A DNA stretch of 64,000 nt from Candidatus Symbiopectobacterium sp. 'North America' (lineage in GTDB: Bacteria > Pseudomonadota > Gammaproteobacteria > Enterobacterales > Enterobacteriaceae), in the NCBI RefSeq assembly GCF_015762685.1, contig NZ_PEHF01000027.1, positions 23,523 to 87,522 of the forward strand, written 5' to 3'. How positions within the stretch are numbered: position 1 is the stretch's first letter; every line of letters starts with the position of its first letter. This document shows, piece by piece, positions 40,113-49,892 of this stretch. Made by a program: the position numbers and the translations under genes. The notes below the pieces were generated by a model, which made no database searches, had not been told where the DNA came from, and saw only the letters and a program-made list of their open reading frames with translations.

Positions 40113-40652
40113 TTATGCCTTTTGGTTCAGTGCCAGTTGCCCATTTCTGTCCAACGGGATTTGGGTGCCTGGATCGCGATCCATGCGGATCTTGCCTTGC
40201 TGCGCGCCAATTTTGTAAGTGACGTCATAGCCCAGCACTTTCTGGGATTTGTCATATACCGTCTGGCAACGCTGTTGCGTCGTGGTGTAGGTATCATTGT
40301 TCTGCATATGGCCCTGAACCTGATTACCTGCATACCCACCCGCCAGAGCCCCCGCGACAGTGGCAATATCCTTGCCTCGACCACCGCCGACCTGATGACC
40401 CAATACGCCACCGGCCACTGCGCCAAGCAACGACCCCGCCAGACGATTCTCATCTTGCACCGGACGACGATGGGTTACGCTGACATCACGGCACTCCTGA
40501 CGCGGTGTTTTCACCGTTTCTTTAATGGGTGTTGCCGAGATAACCTGGGCAAACTGCGGCTCGGGTGAAAAAACCTCCATGCTGGCTACCGCCGCTACGC
40601 CTAGAGCAGCAGCCACACCGATACCCACCCCCGCTAACATGGATTTGTTCAC
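40113..40652 (-). CDS. ycfJ: YcfJ, glycine-zipper envelope protein
   Basis: A 179-residue protein, the same length as E. coli YcfJ, with an N-terminal signal anchor (SMLAGVGIGVAAALGVAAVA) and a glycine-zipper segment (GSLLGAVAGGVLGHQVGGGR, then ATVAGALAGGYAGNQVQG). The C-terminus has the conserved CQTVYDKSQKVLGYDVTYKI. The start is GTG at 40652, reading V/MNKSMLAG, because AGGAGG lies 6 bases before it and the family begins MNKSML; an upstream in-frame ATG would add 9 residues. The function is unknown beyond envelope association. Intact. Confidence 0.9.
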   Translation of the reverse strand: MNKSMLAGVGIGVAAALGVAAVASMEVFSPEPQFAQVISATPIKETVKTPRQECRDVSVTHRRPVQDENRLAGSLLGAVAGGVLGHQVGGGRGKDIATVAGALAGGYAGNQVQGHMQNNDTYTTTQQRCQTVYDKSQKVLGYDVTYKIGAQQGKIRMDRDPGTQIPLDRNGQLALNQKA

Positions 40653-40986
40653 AGAAACCTCCTGAATGACCGCTCGCACCTGCTTTATTCGCTGTATCCA
40701 TGAGCGTCAGAGGATAGTGCCCTTAACGTCGGTATCAGCCATTACAGCGTGCGTTGTATCATTTATAACTGGCAAAAGTGTGCATTCGAAGAGAAAAAGT
40801 GACAATCAGATTAGTTAACCAAAAGCGTAGATATGTTAATAAAATGCGGTTATTTGGGATTTTTCTTAGGGGTAATTGGCGTTAAGGCGAGATGTTATTC
40901 TGAGAGTGAAAAAGCGCTAAATCTTACCCCTTCAGGACCGGACAACGTGCCACCCTAACCGGCAGCACGTTGTAGAACCCCGTCGG
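40653..40986. other. Gap between ndh and ycfJ with a hairpin
   Basis: 334 bp. A 9-bp stem ACAACGTGC / GCACGTTGT (40942-40972) lies 15 bp beyond the ndh stop and may terminate ndh on the minus strand. The rest should hold the ycfJ promoter; no operator is recognised. Confidence 0.4.
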
Positions 40987-42294
40987 TTAATGCAGTTTCA
41001 AGCGCGGACGAATCACGCGGTTAATACCGCCCACCAGCATCATCAACCCGGTTTTGGTGTAGCCGTGCAAAGCAATCTGGTGCATACGGTACAGTGAAAT
41101 ATACACCACACGCGCAATGCGTCCTTCCACCATCACCGATCCACGCATCAGGTTACCCATCAGGCTGCCGACTGTGCTGAATTTAGACAGCGACACCAAC
41201 GAACCGTGATCCTTGTAAACATAAGGCTTCAGCGCCTGACCGTTGAGCTGGGCGAGGATATTGTGATAGCAACGTGTCGCCATCTGGTGTGCCGCCTGGG
41301 CACGCGGCGGGACAACGCTGCCGCTCGGTTGCAGTCACGATGCGCAATCGCCGATGGCATAGATATTCGGATCGCACGTGGTTTGCAGCGTCGGTTCCAC
41401 CACCAGTTGATTGATGCGGTTGGTTTCCAGACCGGCAATCTCTTTCATGGAATCGGGTGCTTTGATCCCTGCGGCCCACACCATCAAATCGGCTTCAATA
41501 AACTCGCCATATTTGGTGTGTAAACCACCGGGTTTCGCTTCCGTGACCATCGTTCTGGTCAGAACACGTACACCGATATTGGTCAACTCCTGATGTGCTG
41601 CGGCAGAAATGCGCGGCGGCAACGCGGGCAAAATGCGCTCCCCAGCTTCTACCAGCGTCACGTTCAGTGCCTGATTATCCAGCCTGTCAAAACCGTAGCT
41701 GTGCAGCTGCTTTACCGCATTATGCAGTTCTGCGGAGAGTTCCACCCCAGTGGCACCACCGCCAACGATAGCAATGTTGACCTTTTCCTTGTCGTCATTA
41801 GCATTTGAGGTGAATTTCAGGAACAGGTTGAGCATTTCATTGTGGAAACGGCGCGCCTGTTTGGGGCTGTCGAGAAAAATACAGTTGTCTTTGACGCCTG
41901 TGGTGCCGAAATCGTTGGAGATACTGCCCAGCGCTATCACCAGAATGTCATAGGGCAGCGAACGTTCAGCTACCAGCATTTCACCCTGATCGTTATCGAT
42001 TTCGGCGAGTCGAATACACTGACTTTCACGATCGATATCCATCAGCGTACCTAACTGAAAATGGAAGCCATGGTTGCGCGCGTGCGCCAGATAGCTCAGT
42101 GCGTCAATGTCATCATCCATCGAGCCTGTTGCCACTTCGTGCAGCAGCGGTTTCCATAAATGACTTTGATTACGATCGACCAAGGTGATCTCAGCTTTGC
42201 TTTTACGCCCCAGCTTATGGCCCAGGCTGGTGGCTAATTCCAAACCGCCGGCGCCACCGCCGACAATAACAATTTTTTTAAGTGCTGATGTCAA
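40987..42294 (-). pseudogene. ndh: ndh, NADH dehydrogenase II, one in-frame UGA
   Basis: 435 codons in one frame match Ndh, the single-subunit membrane NADH:quinone oxidoreductase. The FAD motif [18 protein letters not shown], the NADH motif [18 protein letters not shown] and the C-terminal membrane-binding part ([20 protein letters not shown]) are all present. The start is TTG at 42294 with GGGGG just upstream; E. coli ndh also begins with UUG. The only lesion is TGA at 41337-41335 after IGDCAS, where E. coli has Cys (CASC). The truncated form lacks the last 108 codons, including the quinone/membrane region. Either it is a fresh nonsense mutation or it is recoded; the first is far more likely. 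Confidence 0.86.
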
Positions 42295-42427
42295 AACGAC
42301 CCCCTGATTGTGAACCAATAGTTAATAAGGCGTAAAAATAATATCCTTATATTACATAGGGTTCTCATAAGTTAAATGCCAAATCTGTGGGGAGAATAGC
42401 ACGTCAGGTCATTTGGTCATACCAAAA

Positions 42428-42439
42428 TTGATATATCAA
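42428..42439. promoter_or_regulatory. Inverted repeat in the ndh upstream region
   Basis: TTGATATATCAA lies about 130 bp upstream of the ndh start. It resembles the two halves of an FNR site (TTGAT-N4-ATCAA) but with only two bases between them, so binding by FNR is doubtful. E. coli ndh is FNR-repressed. Confidence 0.25.
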
Positions 42440-42589
42440 TTTATTTTTTATCCGCTTGATTCGCGGCAAAAAATTTCCTTTTGAATTCATCAAATTATTT
42501 TGCAGGCGCTGATATCAGTATAGGACACACGACGTTAGGCGAGGAACGTCAAACGCCGTGGTAGGGAAAAGAGGGAGAGCTGTTATCGA

Positions 42590-43126
42590 TTAACCGAGCG
42601 TTTTAAACGCTTTAATGCGCTGAAGATGCGGCGAGATACTCTTGAATTTATGCGTCTGGATGTCGTCCCAAATGACTTCGTAGAACGATCCCAACAGTGC
42701 GGCACTGCGCTGGCTATCCAGCATTTCATCGTTGCGCGACAGCACGGTCAGACAGCGATCGCGATTCTTCTCACGAAAATTAGCGACACACTTGGTGGCA
42801 ATGTACGCATACTCTTCGGGCCTGTCGATTTTTCCTGCCATGTTCTCTTGCGGGAACAGATTTGGATTAAAAATGACCTGGCGAATATCACATAAAAAGC
42901 CGATACGTTCGGCCCAAAAGCAGCCCAACCCTACACCGCAAATCAGCGGACGCTCGTCCTGCGCACGCTGGATCAGATTGTCGACTTGTTTGAGTAAATG
43001 TTGCATATCATGCCGGGGATGAAGCGTACTGTAACTCAGCAGCTCAACGTCCTGGTCAATAAACTGCAACACTTTTTCATGTTTGCCAGGGCTAGTGGAA
43101 TCAAAGCCATGCAAGTAGATAATCAT
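42590..43126 (-). CDS. ycfP: YcfP, YqiA-type alpha/beta-hydrolase-like protein
   Basis: A 178-residue protein matching E. coli YcfP (180), a small alpha/beta-hydrolase-fold protein without assigned substrate. It begins [19 protein letters not shown] and carries [20 protein letters not shown], where a serine nucleophile would sit in active esterases; here the residue is Leu/Gly-flanked and no clear Ser is seen. The start is supported by GAGG six bases before ATG. It is followed by ndh at about 295 bp. In E. coli nagZ lies just upstream, but here nagZ is missing. Intact. Confidence 0.88.
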   Translation of the reverse strand: MIIYLHGFDSTSPGKHEKVLQFIDQDVELLSYSTLHPRHDMQHLLKQVDNLIQRAQDERPLICGVGLGCFWAERIGFLCDIRQVIFNPNLFPQENMAGKIDRPEEYAYIATKCVANFREKNRDRCLTVLSRNDEMLDSQRSAALLGSFYEVIWDDIQTHKFKSISPHLQRIKAFKTLG

Positions 43127-43276
43127 CTGAACCTCATCCTCCGGATACGACCAACGCCAGACGTCGCCGCCTATCACAACAAGCAGACGCTTTTTCGATA
43201 ATACACCTGATGGATTGTGCCTGCATTGACCGATGACATGTTATCTGGCGCACAGTGCCTAGATTATTCGCCCGGA
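43127..43276. other. Short gap where nagZ is missing
   Basis: Only 150 bp separate thiK from ycfP. In E. coli and relatives the order is thiK-nagZ-ycfP, with nagZ of about 1 kb. No recognisable NagZ fragment remains, so the gene appears cleanly deleted or moved. Confidence 0.5.
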
Positions 43277-44143
43277 TTACGCGTTTAGCCCGAGCGCACG
43301 ACGCAATGCCGAACCTGCCGCTAAAAACGCCGTTTGTCCCGTTTGATGCCAACACACCTCACACCACATCAGAATAAGATAATCGGCCCAGGGCAGCCAC
43401 TGTTGAACCGATGTGTTCAACGCCTGCGCGCACAAGCCGGGTCGCTGCTGTTGGTAGGTTCGCAGCAAGTGCCGTTGCGACTCAACGTCAAGCCAGTTGC
43501 CGCGCACCAGCAGCGCCAGTTCCAGTCCAATATCTCCATCGGCGGCGTATTCCCAATCGATAAGCAGCAGCGACCCCTGCGGCGTGATCAACACATTCTC
43601 GCTATGCACGTCTAAATGCAAAGGTGCCTACGCGAGCAAATTAGGCGGAGCTTTACGCTAAAAATGGTGGTGCCAGCGCAGTAACGCTGGCGAGCGTCGA
43701 CGCGGATCCATGTTTTGCCAATGATGGATAAACCGCATCGGTAAATTCAAACGAAAGCCACAACACGGCTGGCGGTGAAGCTGGCTGAGCAGCTGTGCCA
43801 GCGAGCCGTTTTCCAATACACCGGAAAAATCCTGCGCAGACGCCGTAGCCCCTGTGGCCCACTCCACGATGAGCCAATCGTCGCGGTACACAACAGGCTT
43901 AGGAGCCAACTGTCGTGCAGAGAGTTGGCGTAATATCCGGTATTCACGCTGCCTGAATACGCCCAACTGCGCCGCCTCGGTGGTTTGCGGTCGCGCCAGC
44001 AGTTGACGATCGCCCACGCGAACGTGCCAACAGCCGCGTCCCGAACCGTTCACGGCTTCGAAATGAAAACCGGCGGTATCAACCGCCGGAAAGTGTTGCG
44101 CAAGCAGACGTTCAAGCGCCAATTTACTGTTGGACGGCACCAT
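43277..44143 (-). pseudogene. thiK: thiK (ycfN), thiamine kinase, two amber codons
   Basis: 288 codons in one frame match thiamine kinase ThiK, an APH-fold enzyme that salvages thiamine. The N-terminal half (RLLAQHFPAVDTAGFHFEAV) and the catalytic loop (HLDVHSENVLITPQGSLLLI, then DWEYAADGDIGLELALL) are well kept. TAG at 43660-43658 follows LLRWHHHF and TAG at 43630-43628 follows NLLA; one was probably CAG and the other AAG. The first stop comes before the catalytic loop. The start overlaps the lpoB end by 20 bases. Confidence 0.88.
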
Positions 44144-44702
44144 TTCCCGACCACACGATTTCACCGGTTTGCACCAGAATCAGTTGCATGTCCAACTGCG
44201 GGGTTTTCACATCACCGCTGACATCGCTGTAGAGCACATACTGCGCGCTCACGTAGCGCGCCAGGCCAATCGCCTTGGTTCGCGAGCCCAGACTGTCCTC
44301 TGCCGATAACCCCAGCGTCTGTTTCGCAACGGCCACCTGTTCACGTGGCATCAGCGTGAACGCGTTGCCGTTCGCCAGCGCATCATAAATCGCCGCTGTC
44401 GCCTTCGCGACCGGCAACGAGCCGTTGGTGTTGTTCTTCACGCTGTCAACCAGCAGTATACTACCGGGAGCTACGCCGCTGGCCTGTCGCATTTGTGCCA
44501 CTAAAGGCCCGACACTACCTTCCCAGTTCAGGGTTTGAATTTTCGGAGGCGTAGGCACCGGCTGCACCGGCGGCGGCGTGACCACTTCCGGCTGTGACGG
44601 TTGCACCGGTTCGATCTGCGCCGGTGGCTGTTGCTCTGGCGAACGGGTCATACAACCGGTCAACACCATCGCCCCGAACAGCAGCACAAGATACTTTTTC
44701 AT
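44124..44702 (-). CDS. lpoB: LpoB, activator of penicillin-binding protein 1b
   Basis: A 192-residue outer-membrane lipoprotein that activates PBP1b (MrcB) from outside. Signal and lipobox: MKKYLVLLFGAMVLTGC. Next comes a disordered Pro/Gln linker (VVTPPPVQPVPTPPKIQT) that spans the periplasm, then the globular domain (ILLVDSVKNNTNGSLPVAKA, GLSAEDSLGSRTKAIGLARY). The start MKKYLV is preferred over an ATG six codons upstream because GAGAGGAA precedes it. Gene order ycfL-lpoB-thiK is as in E. coli. Intact. Confidence 0.93.
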   Translation of the reverse strand: MKKYLVLLFGAMVLTGCMTRSPEQQPPAQIEPVQPSQPEVVTPPPVQPVPTPPKIQTLNWEGSVGPLVAQMRQASGVAPGSILLVDSVKNNTNGSLPVAKATAAIYDALANGNAFTLMPREQVAVAKQTLGLSAEDSLGSRTKAIGLARYVSAQYVLYSDVSGDVKTPQLDMQLILVQTGEIVWSGNGAVQQ

Positions 44703-44722
44703 GCGTTCCTCTCTAAACACTT

Positions 44723-45109
44723 TTACAGAAGCAGATGGAGGCGAACTTGCTGAACATTCTGCCCCTCGTGCGCGCCAGTAATACGCACTTCGCTCTGCGC
44801 CTGCACCAGAACGTTGCGCACATCGTCATAAGGCAGCACATCCAACCCTTTTCCGTCATACCAGTAGAAGCGGTACTGCACCGCCACCGCCTGGGATGAC
44901 GTATTGCGCAGCACCGCCCAGGCGCTTCCGCCCTCACTGCGCGTGGTCAGATCGGGTTTTGATGCCGTAATCCCAGCGGACAACAGAGAAGCATCAAGCA
45001 CTAACGTTTGCCGCCCATTGATGGTCAACACGGGTGGTGTGCTGGAACACGCAACGCCCCCCAACACCAATACAGCAGATAACAGGCCGCGCACAATCTG
45101 GAAGTTCAT
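44723..45109 (-). CDS. ycfL: YcfL, putative lipoprotein
   Basis: A 128-residue small lipoprotein of the YcfL family (E. coli 125). The lipobox is LVLGGVAC after MNFQIVRGLLSAVLV. The mature part (RQTLVLDASLLSAGI, RFYWYDGKGLDVLPYDD, VRITGAHEGQNVQQVRLHL) matches the family, whose role is unknown. The start MNFQIV places it 4 bp after the hinT stop; longer in-frame starts would run into hinT. It lies between hinT and lpoB as in E. coli. Intact. Confidence 0.88.
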   Translation of the reverse strand: MNFQIVRGLLSAVLVLGGVACSSTPPVLTINGRQTLVLDASLLSAGITASKPDLTTRSEGGSAWAVLRNTSSQAVAVQYRFYWYDGKGLDVLPYDDVRNVLVQAQSEVRITGAHEGQNVQQVRLHLLL

Positions 45110-45113
45110 GAAA

Positions 45114-45464
45114 TTAGTCCGACAACAACGGCCCCAGAGGACGTCCACCCAGCAGGTGCATATGAATATGATAGACCTCCTGGCCGCCATGGCGATTGCA
45201 ATTAACGATCAGACGATAACCGTCTTCATCAATGCCCTCGTCGCGCGCAATCTTGCTGGCGACGGTGAACAATCTTCCCAGTGCCTGTTCGTGCTCAGGT
45301 AAAACATCGTTTACATTCTGAATCAATACGTTAGGCACGATCAAAACGTGCGTTGGCGTGCGAGGCGAGATGTCACGAAATGCCGTCACCAGTTCATCCT
45401 GATAGACGATGTCGGAAGGAATTTCCCGGCGGATAATTTTACTGAAAATGGTTTCTTCAGCCAT
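45114..45464 (-). CDS. hinT: HinT, HIT-family purine nucleoside phosphoramidase
   Basis: A 116-residue HIT protein that hydrolyses AMP-lysine and similar phosphoramidates. The histidine triad is complete: [14 protein letters not shown]. The start [20 protein letters not shown] is preceded by AAGGAA, and longer starts are not family-like. Length equals E. coli HinT (119) within a few residues. It lies between ptsG and ycfL as in E. coli. Intact. Confidence 0.94.
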   Translation of the reverse strand: MAEETIFSKIIRREIPSDIVYQDELVTAFRDISPRTPTHVLIVPNVLIQNVNDVLPEHEQALGRLFTVASKIARDEGIDEDGYRLIVNCNRHGGQEVYHIHMHLLGGRPLGPLLSD

Positions 45465-45604
45465 GTTTGAGTTCCTTATAAACGTGTAACGCCGAATGGT
45501 TACGGCAGTATGAGTGACACTTTCGGTTGCTTTCAACCTTCTTTCTGTTTTTTCTTGTTCAGATGTTTGAATTGTGGCTTTTTCACCGCAGGTTAGTGCC
45601 CAAT

Positions 45605-45626
45605 AAAAAAGGGAGCTTACGCTCCC
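45605..45626 (-). terminator. ptsG intrinsic terminator
   Basis: On the minus strand GGGAGC-GTAA-GCTCCC is followed by TTTTTT, 24 bp beyond the ptsG stop. This is a canonical Rho-independent terminator. Confidence 0.85.
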
Positions 45627-45649
45627 TATATAACTCCCCGGACAACGAA

Positions 45650-47082
45650 TCAGTGATTACGGATGTAATCATCCATATCCGTTTTCAGGCTGTCAGATTT
45701 AGTACCAAAAATCGCCTGTACACCGGAGCCCGCAACAACAACGCCAGCTGCACCCAGTTTTTTCAGGCCTGACTGATCCACTTTGGCGACATCACCGACG
45801 CTCACGCGCAGACGCGTAATACAGGCGTCCAGATTAGTGATCTTTTCTTTGCAACCAAAGGCCGTCACCAACGCCGCCGCCATTTCACTGTTGTTCTGCG
45901 CAGACTGTTCAGAGGTGCTCTCTTCGCGGCCCGGCGTTTTCAGATTCAGTTTGGCAATCAGCACACGGAAGATAGTGTAGTAAGCCAGCGCGTAGCACAG
46001 ACCAACGATCGGGAACAGCCACAGATTGCTGCCGTTACCGCTCAGGACTACGAAGTCGATCAAACCGTGGGAGAAGCTGGTGCCATCGCGCATGCCCAGC
46101 AGGATACAGATAGGGAACGCCAGTCCCGCAAGAATGGCATGGATCAAGTACAGGATCGGTGCCACGAACAGGAAAGAGAACTCAATCGGTTCAGTGATCC
46201 CGGTCAGGAACGAGGTCAACGCCGCAGAGAGCATGATACCGCCCACTTTAGCGCGATTTTCCGGCTTGGCTGAGTGCCAGATGGCAATCGCCGCCGCAGG
46301 CAGGCCGTACATTTTGAACAGGAAGCCGCCCGCCAGTTTACCCGCAGTCGGGTCACCGGCCATGTAACGCGGAATGTCACCGTGGAACACCTGGCCCGCC
46401 GCGTTGCTAAATTCACCTATCTGCATCTGGAACGGCACGTTCCAGATATGGTGCAAGCCAAACGGCACCAGCGAACGTTCAACAATACCGTACAGGCCGA
46501 ATGCCAACACCGGGTTCTGATAAGCAGCCCAGTGTGAGAACGTTTGGATTGCGGTCCCTACCGGTGGCCAAATAAAGGAGAGCACCACACCGGTGATAAT
46601 CGCTGTCAGACCAGAGATGATCGGCACAAAGCGTTTGCCGGCAAAAAAGCCCAGGTATTCCGGCAACTGGATACGGTAGAAACGGTTAAACATGTAGGCT
46701 GCAATCGCACCGGCGATGATCCCACGAGCACACCGGTATCCGCCAGGTGTTCTTTGATGATCACCTCAGGCGGCAGTTGTAGCACGAGTGGAGCCACCGC
46801 TGCCATCCTCTTCACCATAATGCCGTAGGCAACAACGGCCGCCAGCGCGGATACCCCATCGTTATTGGTAAAACCGAGGGCAACGCCGATGGCAAAAATC
46901 AGTGGCATATTGGCGAATACGGAGTCACCCGCTTGCGCCATCACGCTTGAGACGATGGCCGGCAGCCAGCTGAAGTTGGCCGATCCGACCCCCAGCAGGA
47001 TACCTGCAATGGGCAGTACGGAAACAGGCAGCATCAGCGACTTACCTACTTTTTGCAGGTTGGCAAATGCATTCTTGAACAT
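45650..47082 (-). pseudogene. ptsG: ptsG, glucose PTS permease EIICB-Glc, one-base deletion
   Basis: Two overlapping frames give the full 477-residue glucose transporter EIICB. The EIIC membrane domain begins [20 protein letters not shown] and continues to [10 protein letters not shown]; the frame is then lost near 46724, where CTCGTGGGATC has one G fewer than the expected CTCGGTGGGATC. It resumes with [20 protein letters not shown] to the EIIB domain with the phosphorylated Cys ([13 protein letters not shown]) and the end [19 protein letters not shown]. Everything else looks intact, including leader and terminator. A single indel could be a sequencing error, but as written the glucose PTS transporter is lost. 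Confidence 0.82.
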
Positions 47083-47113
47083 AATTGAGTGTGCTCCTGA
47101 GTAATAGTGCTTT
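47083..47113 (-). promoter_or_regulatory. ptsG leader with ribosome site and SgrS-type target
   Basis: The minus-strand leader reads ACTCAGGAGCACACTCAATT before the ATG, nearly identical to the E. coli ptsG segment that pairs with the small RNA SgrS (and contains the AGGAG ribosome site). Conservation suggests that sugar-phosphate-stress control was retained until recently. Confidence 0.65.
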
Positions 47114-47390
47114 TACGGCGTTATAGCAACAAAAGGCGGGGAGGATACCCTTTGTTATTTCAGGAATTTATCCCTCTTTTAATTTTTACGCAGAGTAAAA
47201 TAAATGAGTCATTCAATGTTTGACTGCTATCACGTTTCATTGCGCCAACAGGTCGAGTAGCGCACAAAATCGCTATTTCTGTACGCAACAGACGGGCAGA
47301 ACCTCTGTCGCTGGTGGCGAAACCACAAACCAGCGCACAGGTGAGCGTCAACTAATTACGCAGCACAAAAAAACTCGGCCATTTTAAACA

Positions 47391-48188
47391 CTAGACTGCG
47401 GCGGTCAACCGCTGTGAATCGATGTGGAACAGGTGGGAGAAATTCTCTGTGGTAGCCGCCGCTAATTGTGCAATATCAACATCTTTTAGCACGGAGAGAT
47501 ACTCGGCAACATCGCGCACGTAGGCAGGCTGGTTCTCTTTACCACGAAACGGCACCGGGGCCAGCCAAGGGGAATCGGTTTCAACCAGCAGGCGATCCAG
47601 TGGAACAAACCGGGCAACGTCACGAAGTTCGTCTGCATTACGAAACGTCACAATGCCTGAAAACGAGATATAGAACCCCATATTCAGTAGCGTGCGCGCC
47701 GTAGCAATATCCTCAGTGAAGCAGTGCAGCACGCCACCACAGCGCTCTACTCCCTCTTCTTTCAGAATATCAAGGGTATCCTGACGTGCCGAGCGGGTAT
47801 GCACGATAACCGGCTTGTTTAACTCACAGCCGACGCGAATGTGTTCGCGGAAGGAATAACGCTGTTGCGCCTGTGTTTCCGGCTGATAGTGGTAATCGAG
47901 GCCAGTTTCCCCCATCGCCACCACGAGTGGATCGGCAGCCAGTTGGCGTAGCTCAGCATAATCATACGGCGCGTCCTGATTGAGAGGATGCACACCGCAC
48001 GAATAAGCTACTCCAGGGCGATCGCCGATCAGTTCACGCATGGAGCGATAACCGGGCAGCGTGGTTGCCACCGCCAGCACAAAGCCAACGTCACGCGCCC
48101 GCGCTTTGGTCAACACATCAGACACATCTTTATGCAGAGATTGATAATCCAGACCATCAAGGTGGCAGTGCGAATCCACTAATAACAT
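47391..48188 (-). CDS. ycfH: YcfH, TatD-family metal-dependent hydrolase
   Basis: A 265-residue TatD-type deoxyribonuclease/hydrolase (E. coli YcfH 265). Metal ligands are visible: VDSHCHLDG at the N-terminus, Glu in MGETGLDYHY, His in VIVHTRSA, His in GVLHCFTED and Asp in LVETDSPWLAP. It lies 19 bp after holB, in the same holB-ycfH order as E. coli. Its precise substrate is not established; TatD relatives act as 3'-5' exonucleases. Intact. Confidence 0.9.
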   Translation of the reverse strand: MLLVDSHCHLDGLDYQSLHKDVSDVLTKARARDVGFVLAVATTLPGYRSMRELIGDRPGVAYSCGVHPLNQDAPYDYAELRQLAADPLVVAMGETGLDYHYQPETQAQQRYSFREHIRVGCELNKPVIVHTRSARQDTLDILKEEGVERCGGVLHCFTEDIATARTLLNMGFYISFSGIVTFRNADELRDVARFVPLDRLLVETDSPWLAPVPFRGKENQPAYVRDVAEYLSVLKDVDIAQLAAATTENFSHLFHIDSQRLTAAV

Positions 48189-48207
48189 GCTATTTACTCA
48201 ACGCTTA

Positions 48208-49218
48208 TCAAACAGAGAAAGAAGGGAGGGAATTCAGTTTTGCCGTTTGGAACCGTTGTTCCCATTCCAGCAATACATCGGCCAGCAGGAGTTCACGGTT
48301 TACGCCTGTTACTGTCAAGAGCTGATGACGGCAACGCAACCAACGAGCAAGCTCGGCGTCTATTTCCGCAGCGGGTAACTGGTTAGCTAACAGCGCTATC
48401 AGCGCATCCTGATCGAGGTTTACGCGCGCACTCGCGGCTCCACGCTGTATTTTTAACGCATCCAGCAACAGCGAGGAAAGCCAGTGGAGACGCTCCGGTG
48501 CGTCATCGTGGTTCAGTTGCGGCAACAGCGAATAAAACGCACGCGCTGGCACCGCGTTTGCCAGCGCCTGACATAATGCGGTGCGCTGGCGTGCGGTATC
48601 ATCTTGCAGCAGGTGCTCAGCCGCCAGCGGCGCACCGGCCTGCAAACGCAGCGCGGTTTGCAGGGCCAGCTCAGACGCAGGGTGTCGTTTATTGAGCCAG
48701 ACAACGCTTTGTGCTTCGTCAGGCGCAGGCAGATGAAGGTGCAGGCAGCGGCTGCGCAGCGTCGCCAGCAAACGTGTTGGTTCATGACAACCCAGCAAAA
48801 GATAGGTCGCTTCTGGCGGTTCTTCCAAGGTTTTTAACAACGCGTTGGCCGCCGCTTCCGTCAACTGCTCGCTGTTTTCAATCCATACAAGCTTGGCACC
48901 GCCCTGCCGTGAACGCTGATAGAGGTTTTCCAATACGCTGCGTATCGCATCAACCCCTAACGTCTGTTTCCCCTTTTCCGGGCTGAGAGCATACCAGTCC
49001 GGGTGCGTACCCGCCATCATCAATTTACAGGAATGGCATTCGCCGCAGCTTTTCATGCCCTCGGGCTTCTGGCACAGAACGCGTCTTGATAACGCATACA
49101 CCAGCGATTCGCGTCCCATACCCGGCAACGCGTGCAGCAATACCGCATGGTGTGCTCGCCCCTCCTGATATCCCTCAATCAGTTGCCGATAGGGCCCATT
49201 CAGCCAGAGATACCATTC
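48208..49218 (-). CDS. holB: HolB, DNA polymerase III delta-prime subunit
   Basis: A 336-residue AAA+ clamp-loader subunit. The P-loop is degenerate (HALPGMGRESLVYALSRRVL), as is normal for delta-prime, which does not bind ATP. The zinc module CGECHSCKLMMAGTHPDW and the sensor region LLKTLEEPPEATYLLLG and LRSRC are present. The start MEWYLWLNGPYRQL is the family N-terminus; the frame overlaps the tmk end by 5 bp or less. An upstream in-frame start would lie inside tmk. Intact, as expected for an essential gene. Confidence 0.93.
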   Translation of the reverse strand, partial: EWYLWLNGPYRQLIEGYQEGRAHHAVLLHALPGMGRESLVYALSRRVLCQKPEGMKSCGECHSCKLMMAGTHPDWYALSPEKGKQTLGVDAIRSVLENLYQRSRQGGAKLVWIENSEQLTEAAANALLKTLEEPPEATYLLLGCHEPTRLLATLRSRCLHLHLPAPDEAQSVVWLNKRHPASELALQTALRLQAGAPLAAEHLLQDDTARQRTALCQALANAVPARAFYSLLPQLNHDDAPERLHWLSSLLLDALKIQRGAASARVNLDQDALIALLANQLPAAEIDAELARWLRCRHQLLTVTGVNRELLLADVLLEWEQRFQTAKLNSLPSFSV

Positions 49219-49223
49219 CATGC

Positions 49224-49892
49224 TTAGCGCTCCTGTACCGACAACGGTGCAGCATCTTGTGCCTGTTGCTGACCAAGCCACTGCACCAGTGCGGGTTCAA
49301 TATCCGCACTCACCTTGTCCAACGTTTGTGAGGCATCAATGGTAACGATGGTGGCATCGGTGGCAGCCAGCGCCTGATAACGTGCACGGGTACGGGCGAA
49401 GAAATCCAATGATTCCTGCTCAATGCGGTCGAGTGCATCGCGCTGGCGTGCACGCGCCAACCCCTGCTCCGGCGAAATATCGAGGTACAAAGTAAGATCG
49501 GGACGAAATGTGCCCAGCACGGTATCACGCAGTGACTGCATGAGCTGTTGATCCATACCGCGCCCGCCGCCCTGATATGCCTGCGAGGAGAGATCGTGGC
49601 GATCGCCAATCACCCAGCTACCCCGCGCCAAGGCGGGTTTGATGACATTTTCCACCAGCTGTACGCGCGCAGCATAGAGCATCAATAATTCAGCTTTATC
49701 CGTGATTCTCTCGTCGTCGGCACCCTGTTTTATCAGGTCACGTAGTCGCTCGGCCAATGGCGTACCACCCGGCTCTCGGGTAAAAACCACATCCTGCACT
49801 CCGTGCGTCCGTAAGGTCGCTAATACGGTGTTCTGCGCACTGGTTTTACCTGCGCCTTCCAATCCTTCAATCACGATAAATTTACTGTTCAT
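49224..49892 (-). CDS. tmk: Tmk, thymidylate kinase
   Basis: This 222-residue kinase converts dTMP to dTDP. P-loop [17 protein letters not shown], the DR(Y/X)-type motif [30 protein letters not shown] and the LID segment [17 protein letters not shown] of the E. coli type (Arg in the LID). It overlaps the mltG end by 11 bp and is followed by holB. Intact and essential. Confidence 0.94.
   Translation of the reverse strand: MNSKFIVIEGLEGAGKTSAQNTVLATLRTHGVQDVVFTREPGGTPLAERLRDLIKQGADDERITDKAELLMLYAARVQLVENVIKPALARGSWVIGDRHDLSSQAYQGGGRGMDQQLMQSLRDTVLGTFRPDLTLYLDISPEQGLARARQRDALDRIEQESLDFFARTRARYQALAATDATIVTIDASQTLDKVSADIEPALVQWLGQQQAQDAAPLSVQER

Noticed and set aside
42428..42439. FNR operator at ndh
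   Set aside because: The half-sites TTGAT and ATCAA are present, but the spacing is 2 instead of 4 bases; kept only as a weak inverted repeat.
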